A model generated the notes under the pieces. The model worked only from the letters and a program-made list of their open reading frames with translations. It was not told where the DNA came from and did not search any database. This document shows, one piece after another, positions 1-11,200 of a DNA stretch of 64,000 bases (its first letter is position 1; each line of letters opens with the position of its first letter). The translations under genes were made by a program, and so were the position numbers. The stretch is taken from contig NC_059540.1 of NCBI RefSeq assembly GCF_905220415.1, positions 1,123,501-1,187,500 of the forward strand, in the 5' to 3' direction. This DNA is from Colias croceus. Taxonomy: Eukaryota > Arthropoda > Insecta > Lepidoptera > Pieridae.

Positions 1-958
1 TTTGCGCCATTCTGATCGATTAGTAGCGAGCTTTTCCCAATTATTATGATCAATCTTGAAAGAAGCCATGTCTCGTTTCACACAGTCCTTTAAGCGGAGC
101 AAAGGTCTCCCGATGTCTCTCCTTGCGTCGGCGATTGCACCTAGCATAACGCGCCTTGGCAACCGAGAAGGCTCCATCCTGTACACATGCCCTAGCCAAC
201 GTAGGCGTTTCTGTTTGAGCAACGTAGTCAGGCTAAGTAGCTGTGCAGTTTGGAGTACTTTCTGGTTTGTGATCTTGTTTTGCCATGTTATGCCTAAGAT
301 TTTACGTAAGCAGCGCATATAGAAGGAATTTAATCGTCGTTCCTGTTTGGCATATGACGTCCAAGTCTCAGCCCCGTACAAAAGAATGCTCAAGATGGAA
401 GCTTGGAACACTATCATCTTAGTCTTAACAGTGAGATGTTTGTTTCGTCATACCTTTTTATTAAGCTTCCCAAACATGGTCGCCGCTTTGCCGATACGAA
501 TATCGATCTCCGAGTCAAGCGAGAGATTGTTCGACACGGTTGACCCTAGGTAGCAAAATCTGTCAATTTCGACTATTGGCGTGCCATTAAGCGATACTGT
601 CGACCCCGCAGGAGTTCCTTGTGACAATATCACTGTCTTGCTGGTATTAACAGTCATGGCAAACTGAGAACAAGCTCGTGAAAACCTATCTATCATTGAC
701 TGGAGCTCAAACGGTGAATTGGCTAGTAGTGCTGCGTCATCTGCAAAGAGGAGATTATCCACGAAGAGATCCTCTCGGTGTTTTTTGGACTTAAGCAGGG
801 AGATGTTAAACAGCCTTCCATCCGTTCTAGTGTGTAAATGAACCCCTTGATGGTCATCACTGAATGCTGCACGTAGCATCAGCGAGAAGTATATTCCAAA
901 CAGGGTGGGTGCCAAAACGCAGCCCTGACGCACACCTCTGCAAACTTTAAACGGCTCT
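1..958 (-). pseudogene. LINE (non-LTR retrotransposon) reverse transcriptase fragment, broken
   Basis: On the minus strand this encodes the second half of a LINE reverse transcriptase. It starts near the GVRQGCVLAP block (about 940-955), carries the catalytic LLFADDAALLA motif, and continues through the CYLGSTVS and LYGAETWT blocks to the C-terminal domain, running off the window at position 1. The frame is open from 933 to 451. It is then cut by one TGA (448-450) where a Trp is expected, after which the same frame stays open to the window edge. The element is therefore 5'-truncated at about 958 and has a single visible nonsense mutation, as expected for a dead insertion. The clade was not resolved; RTE- or CR1-like are possible. 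Confidence 0.85.
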
Positions 959-1162
959 GTATATCTACATCAATATAATTAATAAATGACGCAGTTCTCT
1001 ATGCGAAGGAATAAATTATCTTATATTAATTTTAGTTGCTATCCCATAAAAGAATAATTCATGGCCAGGTTATAAATATTAAATGTTGTTGAACGAACAA
1101 TATAAAGTTGTTTACGTTGTTTTTACCTGAACTGTTGGAATTTCATATTCACTTAGGCCCAA

Positions 1163-2266
1163 TATGCTCCCAAAACAGTTCGTTGACATCTTAGAGTCTT
1201 ACTTGTCACAGCGTATGTTTAGAGTAAGACAAGATGATGCATATTCAGAGCTTAAGCCTATAGAAGCTGGAGTACCGCAAGGAAGTGTTCTGGGTCCTAT
1301 TCTGTACTTATTGTACACCTGCGATATTCCTAAGTTAGAGAATAACACCATTGCAACATTTGCTGATGACACAGCTATATTGGCCACAGGTGATACTCAT
1401 GAAGAAGCAGTAGAAAAAGTTCAGATAGCTGTTAATACCATCTTTGACTGGACGAAAAAATGGAGAATAAAACTCAATGAGTCTAAATCTATTCACGTAG
1501 ACTTCACAAACAAAAAGCCAAATTATCATCCGGTATACATAAATAATCATGTAATACCTTATGAAAACACAGCTAAATATCTGGGTATGACACTAGACGC
1601 AAAGCTTCGCTGGAAAGCTCATGTCAAAAAGAAACGCGAGGAGCTAGATCTTCGCTACAAGGCTATGTACTGGCTAATTGGGAAGCATTCTTCACTTACA
1701 GAGCAAAACAAATTACTCCTGTATAAACAAGTCCTTATGCCTTTGTGGACTTATGGTAGTCAGCTTTGGGGCTGTACCAAACCAAGTAATATCAGAATCA
1801 TACAACGGTTTCAAAATAAAGTACTCAGGGAGATCGTAAACGCTCCCTGGTACATTAGAAATGACGACCTACATCGGGACCTCAAAGTAGATCTCGTCAC
1901 CGATATAATTAAAAAGAACGCTGAAGCTCACGAACGCAGACTTCATCATCATGTGAACGTCGAGGCTATCCAGCTCCTTGACAACACGGACATAGTGAGA
2001 AGACTGAAAAGGACAAAACCTTTTGAGTTAGTTTAATGAAGTGTTAGTGTAATATAGTGAGTGCTATTCATAAAGAACACATGAACGAAGTGTCTTCGCC
2101 TTAATAGAGACATTAAGAAAAGTGTTAATGGACACGTTCTTAGACATACTTTACCTAGCAAATTAAGTTAGATTTATATTACTCATTAGCCTATAGTATA
2201 AGGCTAGATCGTAATTTTCAATAATGATACCCTAGTTAGGTTCATTATATTAGGTGAAAAAAAAAA
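1163..2266 (+). mobile_element. 5'-truncated Jockey-type LINE with target-site duplications
   Basis: The insertion is bounded by the same 12 bp, ACTTAGGCCCAA, at 1151-1162 and 2267-2278, and ends in an A-run (about 2257-2267). This is a textbook target-primed retrotransposition product, truncated at its 5' end inside the reverse transcriptase. The 3' UTR runs from 2037 to the A-run. The perfect duplication and long open frame suggest a fairly young copy. Confidence 0.88.
1164..2036 (+). pseudogene. C-terminal reverse transcriptase of Jockey-type LINE
   Basis: A 290-residue open frame holds RT palm motifs GVPQGSVLGPILY (about residues 35-47) and TFADDTAILA (about 65-74; the catalytic Asp pair is present). 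The thumb region has YLGMTLD and the Jockey-type LWTYGSQLWG block, and the frame ends at a natural stop. Fingers and endonuclease are absent because the insertion is 5'-truncated at 1163, so the ATG at 1164 is an internal Met and not a real start. The copy could not transpose on its own. The Jockey assignment rests on motif resemblance. Confidence 0.85.
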
Positions 2267-2278
2267 ACTTAGGCCCAA

Positions 2279-3638
2279 AGTAAAAGTCGCCTCGTCGATG
2301 TTTTTAGAATATTAAAACATTCAAAAATGTTGATATTACAAGAGATTGCAAATTGCTTTAGACGGCCAGGCTTAAACAAAGCGTATTTTGAGCGGCGTGA
2401 TTCATTAATTTTTAGTGATAAAAGTAGGTTTAAAAGCTTGTTTACATCCACTTGGATTATATCGTAGATATTGGTAACCGCTCAAGTATAATTGAAGACT
2501 ATGCAAATTATTGCTTAGAAACGTTAGAAACAGAAAATAAGGATAAACCTATTTTCAATCTTTTTACGGGTGCCATCGTAATTTAAGTTTATGTAAACTT
2601 TGTTTTTTGTTCCAAATAAATAATTTTTGAATTTGAATATTGAATTATAAATCCTATTTTTGTAAACATTAAATACCTAGTATTGGTAATCTTATTATAT
2701 AGCCACGACATAAATCTATGGTACTATATGGCATTAAGTTAAATAAATATTTAAGTGATACTTACGAATAATATGAATAAATCAGCTTCAATATCCCATG
2801 TTTACAATTCTACAAGCTTCACTTAAAGCATTACAATAATTTATACAAATATGTAAGATAACAGTAACACACGGATAGCGCCCCTTATTAATTTCATAAA
2901 ATTATACATTAAATTAAAATACCTAATCCAACGGACGAACTACGACATAATCCGACCACGTTACAGTGACATCAATCAGATGTGATTTGCATGCTAGCCG
3001 GGGTCAATGCAGTTGACCGGATTGGCCGTTATCCCGGGGATCACGCAAACTAAGACACCACGTAATGTTAGGGTATATACAATACCGCGGTATTTATTAT
3101 TATATATTTATATATGTATCTGTTTACGTATAGTGAAAAATCTACACTCTCTGTTTTTAGCTAAATTGTGATTGATTATCTCTCTTTTACATCGCAACCT
3201 AACTATTGTATGGTATAATTTTTGTATCCGGAGATAGAAGATTAGGTATAGGTTACGCTTTATGGAATAAAACTAAATATTCAAAATGTTATTTTTACAA
3301 TGAACCTCTTTCAATTCGAAGATTATCGTAAACTTGATTTCTAACCGACTTCAAAAAGAAGGAGGTGGTTCTCAATTCGGCCGGTATTTTTTTATCAACT
3401 AGATTTTTTTTATCAACTAGACTTTCATCGAATCATCAAACATATTAATTTAATGCCATCGATTCTAAAAGCTGTGCCTACTAAGAGGGTCGGTAGTTAA
3501 ACTTTATTTGGTCTTGTAAAATCGAAATATCAATTATTGTACATTTTTTAATTTATAATAATAATGTTGCCTACGAACTGTCATGTAGTTCCTACATTAT
3601 TTGGGTATGAGTGTTGTTAATATGCATAGCCAAATAAA
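2279..3638. other. AT-rich intergenic sequence, nothing assigned
   Basis: This is the continuation of the locus split by the Jockey insertion, then AT-rich DNA. A short duplicated stretch, TTTTATCAACTAGA, lies at about 3390-3420. I see no coding potential. Confidence 0.5.
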
Positions 3639-3815
3639 TCTTAATATATACAAATCTCGTGTCACAATGTTTATCCTCAATGGACTCCTAAACCACTTAA
3701 CCGATTATAATAAAACTCGCACACCATGTGCAGTTCGATCCAACTTGAGAGATAGGATAGTTTAAATCTCAAATCGTTTTAGAGAAAGCGGGCGAAGCCG
3801 CGGGCGGTAAGCTAG
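3639..3815 (+). mobile_element. non-autonomous Helitron (lepidopteran type)
   Basis: It begins TC after an A (3638) and ends CTAG before a T (3816), the A^T Helitron target. A GC-rich hairpin (GCGGGCGAAGCCGCGGGC) stands just before the 3' end. The 5' part, with CTCGTGTCACAATGTTTATC, belongs to a different subfamily from the TATTATAAATGCGAA copies elsewhere in the window. Confidence 0.8.
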
Positions 3816-4671
3816 TGTTATTATAAACAATGTTAAACAATATAATAACCGACTCGTGCTTGACCGATTTTTATTTCAATTTGGACCGCATGAGCGGTAT
3901 CTGTCAAAGTGACGCGGATGAAAGGTGTCAGTTACTACAAATGGAATACTGGACCATCCTTTATAATTCCAATTTATTTCTGGACGTCATAGAGGTGTTA
4001 TCTATTGATTGATCATGTATTCTTTGAGTAAATAATATGTTGAAGATCTAATGATAGGTTTCGGAATAGAGGTTATTTTTGTCAGGTTATAGACGTTACT
4101 GTAGTCTGCTCTATAGTCAATTAATAATTTATTGTTGTGTGTACGCATTCATTTATTAATAAAATTATACATTACCAATTTCATACCAAAAAATATCTAG
4201 CTTAATAAAATGTTTGCTTGAGTCTGATTTTTTGCGAGCATTTACGAATTTTAAACGTGATTTATTCTTTGCCAATTTCTTTTTATCTGTAAATGCAGTT
4301 TATATTGTTTAATCTATCCTCTAATTCCCGTATTCTATACAGGTTATCGACCCCAATCCACCGCTTGAAGCGTCGCAGCCGTAATTTAAAAAGCTGTATT
4401 AGTTACCACCTGTGGCTTATTTATTGCTCAAACTCCCCTTGAATAATGTACGTCTAATCAATATTCTCTATAGAGACTCCATTTTAATACTGTTATTTTT
4501 CTTGGAAAGACAATTTCTTCGTCGTACAAGCTTTATATAAAGTAAAGTATTAGGTAGTTAACTGGCGTGAGAAGTTTTGGATTGATTGATTTTTAAAGGA
4601 GTAAAGTTTTATATTTGTATGAAAGAATGGCCTTTATTATTCATTGTCTGTCCGTCTATCGATAGATTTAT

Positions 4672-4763
4672 CTTGCTGTTGCGTTACTGATTACCTATCT
4701 TTGCAAAAAACTACCTAACCTATATTACCTAACTTGCTGTTGCGTTACTGATTACCTATCTTT
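4672..4763. repeat. direct duplication, period 61 bp
   Basis: A stretch of about 31 bp beginning CTTGCTGTTGCGTTACTGAT occurs at 4672 and again at 4733. Confidence 0.85.
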
Positions 4764-4850
4764 CCAATGGTTTTCTAGTAAATAAGTTAGTGAAGCGAAT
4801 ATTAAAATATATCGGGTCCACAAAATAATACTAAACTTACCAATTCTAAA

Positions 4851-4989
4851 TGATAAGTGTGCTCATTTTAGGACATACCTTGGACATACGGAAGAAACAT
4901 CTTTATGCGCCATTTTTCTAATTGATAAGTGTGCTCATTTTAGGACATACCTTGGACATTCGGAAGAAACATCTTTATGCGCCATTTTT
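4851..4989. repeat. tandem duplication, period 72 bp
   Basis: The segment beginning TGATAAGTGTGCTCATTTTA at 4851 is repeated from 4923, nearly identical over 67 bp and ending in CGCCATTTTT each time. Confidence 0.9.
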
Positions 4990-7900
4990 GGTTTCTCCAT
5001 TGTACCACGAAGAGACGTGATTTGTTTTGATTTAATGGAATTTCTATTGAAATCCTCCCTCATCCCGCGTATTTTCCGGGATAAAGAGCTTATGTTATCC
5101 CCAGGTCGTACACTATATGTATCGAAAAACCCCATCAATCTCACTTTTATTGTAAGACAAAGACAAGCGATCATTGATATTGAAAATTTTCCTTAATTTT
5201 CTTTTCAATTATAATGATATGTTGAGTGAATCTTTTTCTGTGTAATACAAAGACAAACAGATTAAATTGAGGAATGAAACTTTTCCTTCCTTTTAGATTC
5301 TTATTGGCAAGGTTTCAAAGACCTAGGTCCTAATTTATACGTGAGCGATTGATGTTGGAATATTGTGATGGATTCCTTTCCCTCCCGTTTTCATCTCCTT
5401 TTACTACTTGCATTTATAATATTATTTTATGGAATATTATTTAAATGTCAATTTAATTTAATTTATATATTTTAATTCAAAAATTTCACACATCCTACTT
5501 AAAGTAGGTACTTGGAATATATTCCATCTATAAACAACACTTGTTTTTAAAGCACAATCTACCAATCTTCTTATTTTCTTTATACTTGGAAACTCTAGTA
5601 AAACATTGTTGAAGATAGTGCAAGCAAATACTGTGTTTGCTCAGCGATTCAATTAAATAATTTCCATTTAATAAAAACTTAAAAATTCAATACACAATTT
5701 TCTTTAAGAGCGCTCCTCATAAACAATAACACATTTTTCACCTTATTCTTTTGGTAAAAAAGTACAAATTGCCGTGAAATATTGCTAAAACACAACGAGG
5801 TACAATTTATTAACGCGAACGTAGTTGTTATTCTGCGATTCATACAGTTTTTGTTGCGAAGGTTTTTCTTTTGAGAACAAAAAAGTAAGCTTGGTTATAG
5901 TTGAAAGTATAGAAAATATGGAATATGCGGAATGCGTATGTAGGTTTTAACTTTATTTTTTTTGCAATGCATTGCACTATTTAGTCTTCGTTTATATTCT
6001 ATTTGTGTAATTTGCTATAAGCTTTCGAGTAAGCTAGCAATCTACAATTATTAGACAATTTATCGGTAAGGCAATCTCAACCTCAGTCAGCCTATTGGTG
6101 GGTATCCTACGTTGCTCTTCGTTGATTTGTTAAGTTGTTCACGTTGTTTTCTGTTTTTTAAACAAGAAAATAACAAACTACTTTCATAAACTATGCTATA
6201 ACTTGGCAAAATCTTGCAAATCTCCAAGCGGGGAATAGCGGGCAAGCAATAAATAAAAGTGTATGACAAATTTAAACCGGCACTCGTCAGCGTACCGTAT
6301 TTCACGGCTCGTTAGGATCCCGTTTTGTTTACGGCAATGGAGGGTCGTAGTGGGCTTAATAGTTTTGAAAATAAGCTGCTGAAAGTTCGCGGGGCGGGAA
6401 TAAGTTGCGGTTTCACGCTGAGCGCGCGGGTGAGTTTGACCGGCTCAGTGTGTACAGGGGTTTAATATCGATTGTTTTAATTATGTGCGACCTGGGAAGG
6501 ATTCATTTTATGAAGGAACAGGGATAGATGTAGGTCGTAGGATTTCATTAAGGTCTAAAAGGTTATATTTTCTAATGATGGATAGCACAATGTTTCTTGA
6601 ATGAGATGGATTTTATGTTTCTTGGTTTGTTATTCTGAAGGAATTAATAATATTAATTATAATTATTATTATAATTAATTCAGGCTTAGTATTAAAATGG
6701 TCATTAAAAATAAACTTCTGCTAAGTAGCTAGTAGATACTTGAATATAATTACCAACCGTTATTATGCAGATAATGAAAAAATACAATAAAAATTTCAAT
6801 TTAAATGGCAAATTATGACATGAGTATTATTTAGGTATCTATGAATACAAACTAACAATAGCCATTTGATTAAAATAAACCTTGCAAGGTTTAATTTATA
6901 TCCAACTTCCAAGACAAATGTTAAATTCCACTACGGAAAACCTTTTTAATGAAAAATAAGGGATCAAAAAGCCCACGTGTATTGTAAAAATGTTTCCTTT
7001 TCTTTGTAAATAGAAAAATAGTTTAAAAATAAAATAGACGTTAATGCATGGTACAAACTTGTTCTCGAATTTCCTCCTATTTTGTCGTGGGCTGATTTGG
7101 ACCCGAGAGAGTCCGGCGAAGGTGATATAAATTTAGATTTCTTAAATAAAACACTGTATTGGAAATTAAAGAGATTCCACCGTGTTGAAAACGGTAAAAA
7201 TATTCGCTATATTATTATGTATAATACTTTTTTGAACAATACACATATATTGTATACTTTTTAAAACAATACACTCATGCTATAAAAAAATAACAAAGTA
7301 AAAAAAAATATCAATCGACACTAAAATCGGCAAGGTCAATCTTAAAAAATATAATTATCTAATTATTCTAACTTAGAATTCTAATCATAGATAATTAAAA
7401 ATTATATACGACCTTTTTTCTACAATGGACTGACTATAAGGAGATTGCGAACTGGCAATCAAATTTATGCGTTCCATTTTTAAATTTCGATGACGATATT
7501 CTTGTCTATTGAAAATGTTTACCGCCAAAATTTGTGTCATTATATTTTGTAAACATAAAATTGGTATGAGCATAACATAATTTAATCAACATAAAATATA
7601 ATTTCGCTAAGGTTCGTGGAATTTGAACAATAGGTACGTAATGAAATCATAGTATTCGAATTTAATTAAAATTGCATACATATAATACAATACGTGCAAA
7701 TTCTATTATTAATTGGGTAGGTACAATATTTTAGTGAGTATTTGTAATAAACAATAATTTATTTATATTTCTTTCAATCGATTTTTATTTTATTAAAGAA
7801 CGATAATTCTATTTATGTGTAGTCTAACGATATAAATTTCTTTAAAGATGTTGTGTAATTATTTGCTTCAAAAGCATTTATTTTTGTGTTGTTCTTTTTT

Positions 7901-8125
7901 CTGTGACAACATTTTTTTATCATCATTAAACATTAATTTAAAATAATGTATTTGAATGAAGATATTATTATAAAATAAAGAAACATTTAGACCTTAAGAA
8001 AATTTTTGATCTATTTAAGTTTGTGAATTTTGAAATCAGATATTACCTATACTTGACTCTGTATACTTAATTAATATAGTATAGTATGAAATGAGCACAG
8101 AAACCTATACATAACCTTGTTTCAG

Positions 8126-8268
8126 CAGAAGCACCCCCATGTCATATTTGAGGCGCGAACGAAAATGAACAGAGGCTGCGGGAACAAACTAGAGTACAGG
8201 CAAAAGGCGCACCGGTCGAAGAACTTCGCGTATGTGGAGGCGCCCCTTAGCGAGGAACATAGCATGAT
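8126..8268 (+). CDS. mmd: ADAM exon: prodomain end
   Basis: The exon follows TTGTTTCAG and ends before GTGAGT. It encodes 47 codons plus two bases, including KHPHVIFEARTKMNRGCGNK, with a single CG pair that could be the cysteine-switch region. The split codon AT|G joins exactly to the exon at 12858, giving ...SMM-HADILSW. It is the leftmost exon I can support. Confidence 0.75.
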
Positions 8269-11200
8269 GTGAGTATTTTGTATGAGTAAAGTATTTTTGG
8301 ACCTTTTTTTTAAATGTAGTATTAAGGGACCTGTCGACACATGGTTGGTACGTTATGGGTGTAGAAGGAAGAAAAAGAAGAAGTATTTATTAGGGCAATA
8401 GAATTTATAGATTGTTTGGATGTTATCTGTTCGTTCTGTATGTTTGAACTTGCATAATAGAAAAACTTCGTGCCGATTTTACTTTTGATATATTTTAAGT
8501 TGTAAATAAAATTACTTAATTAAAAGAGACATAATAAACATATCTTTAAATTGCTCGGTCTTCGCAAAATAATCATTTTAAGTAATATTGCATGCTTTAA
8601 ATAAAATAACGGTGGTGAGTACCTATGTATTAATATTAGCAGATGTATTTCCCAAGAACTCCAGCGTAAGGAAGTATATTTTTAATTTATCCCCAAGCGG
8701 GTTAAATCGTGCCGCTAAAAAAATACAGTAACGTAAACTATACGTTCCTATAGGTTAGCCTCTCGGGCCAACGTGTCCGTGACGCCTGTCACGCGGAATG
8801 AACGTTGCGGCGACCTACTTCACTGCGTCATATGAAATTGTGCTCGTTATCCCACCCGCTAGTTACTGCCCTGTAGTAGCTGATATGAGATGTGCGTTTT
8901 GTTCGCTCACACCATTCGTACGTGATGTTTGGAGTGACGTGATCTTGGCGATATTGGCTTTTTTGGCTGAGGGCTGTGAAGAGGCTGTTAAGCAATTTGA
9001 TACATTGTTCTCATAATGCTATTGTCAGTTGCTATCTTGAGCTAGGATTAATAGAATATTTACTAGTGTGGAAGTTTAATCATCCTGTGAGAGATCAGAG
9101 TGCACTCAAACTAGCATTTCCACTTTCACCCCAGAAAGCATTGGCAATACGTATGCATAATGTATATGTCCAAACATAACACATATCTATTATGTACATG
9201 TAATGAACATAATAGATATGTGCTGTCAGCTCTTGCGTTAACAACTATAACCGTCATCTCCATAAGAGATTTCATACATTTTTATTTTAGGATTACAAAT
9301 TAAAAAAAAACTGTATGACTACTAATATGTGTTAAAAATTATAACTAGAAGTTTCTTAATTTTCTTTCCTTCTCCTTTATAAGCTTGACTTACAAATGAA
9401 ACCATATAACGTTATATGTTTCAACTTGCATACTACACAAGGTACTTCCTAACAATTTAGGGCGTCTACCAAACTGGAACACTCATTATGGTCATTAAGA
9501 ACTATATATAACGACTCTAAGATTTTCACTCACTTGAAATTGTACTGTAAGGTCTTTTGCAAAATGGGCTAGCAATTTAAGGCAAGCCGTAACGTGTAGC
9601 AATCTTATTAGAAAACTAGCGGTCCACCCCGGCTTCGCCCGAGGTAAATATTTTGCAATAAAAGGTAGCCTATGTTCTTTCTCAGGGTCTAAAGATTGTC
9701 TGTGCCAAATTTCATCAAAATCGGTGCAGTAGTTTATGCGAGGAAACCATACATACATACATACTTACAAACCTTTCCTCTTTATAATATTAGTATAGAT
9801 AAGATGCGAACAAAAGCTCACATAGTACTAATAATAATTCATCTTATGGCATTATTGGTATCGGAGTCACAACAATCTACCCTTGCCTATAAGGATTATG
9901 TTAATGTTATCTTTATAAACACTTAGTATAGTCAAAGATTAGATTTCCGTATCATTTTGTCCTGTATTTTCCATTACTTTCAGGAAACACGTTGTTATTG
10001 TGAGTGCAATATTAGGAACGGTTTAATTTATCAATTTTTATACATTTTTGAAATTCCACTTCCAATCATTTCATACTCTTTTTTGAATTTATATTTTTTG
10101 GTTTTTATGGCATTCAAATGCTTTATAAATATAAATTTATAAAGAATAGAAAAAATTCGATCACGAGGCGGGACTTGAACCCGCATCCTTCGCGCCATTC
10201 CGGGGCGGATGCCTAACCAACTCAGCCACTCGTGACCCGCCTGAGCAATCGAATTTATTCTATCCTTTCAGTTTTATGTGTCTTAAGGGACACACCGCGC
10301 GCCATCTATTGAGATGATTTAACAACCATTTCAACCAATATGAAGCACTTTTCAGTGAATACAATATTGTAACGATGGAACACGACCTTTCTTGAATTTA
10401 TATTTTTTGGTTTTTATGGCATTCAAATGCTTTATAAATATAAATTTATAAAGAATAGAAAAAATTCGATCACGAGGCGGGACTTGAACCCGCATCCTTC
10501 GCGCCATTCCGGGGCGGATGCCTAACCAACTCAGCCACTCGTGACCCGCCTGAGCAATCGAATTTATTCTATCCTTTCAGTTTTATGTGTCTTAAGGGAC
10601 ACACCGCGCGCCATCTATTGAGATGATTTAACAACCATTTCAACCAATATGAAGCACTTTTCAGTGAATACAATATTGTAACGATGGAACACGACCTTTC
10701 TTGAATTTATATTTTTTGGTTTTTATGGCATTCAAATGCTTTATAAATATAAATTTATAAAGAATAGAAAAAAATTTTTCTTTTTGTTAAATCATCTCAA
10801 TAGATGGCGCGCGGTGTGTCCCTTAAGACACATAAAACTGAAAGGATAGAATAAATTCGATTGCTCAGGCGGGTCACGAGTGGCTGAGTTGGTTAGGCAT
10901 CCGCCCCGGAATGGCGCGAAGGATGCGGGTTCAAGTCCCGCCTCGTGATCGAATTTTTTCTATTCTTTATAAATTTATATTTATAAAGCATTTGAATGCC
11001 ATAAAAACCAAAAAAATATAAATTCAAGAAAGGTCGTGTTCCATCGTTACAATATTGTATTCACTGAAAAGTGCTTCATATTGGTTGAAATGGTTGTTAA
11101 ATCATCTCAATAGATGGCGCGCGGTGTGTCCCTTAAGACACATAAAACTGAAAGGATAGAATAAATTCGATTGCTCAGGCGGGTCACGAGTGGCTGAGTT

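Larger units (their letters stand above)
3816..8125. other. AT-rich non-coding DNA upstream of the first visible ADAM exon
   Basis: This is probably an intron of the ADAM gene, since its N-terminal exons are not in the window. It contains two local tandem duplications (listed separately) and a more GC-rich, complex island at about 6300-6470 that looks like conserved non-coding sequence. The short open frames here have no recognisable protein features. Confidence 0.45.

Noticed and set aside
7082..7264. 60-codon frame upstream of the first ADAM exon
   Set aside because: No acceptor upstream and no similarity to ADAM prodomains; could not be joined in phase.
8798..9016. 72-codon frame in an ADAM intron
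   Set aside because: No splice sites that fit and no domain.
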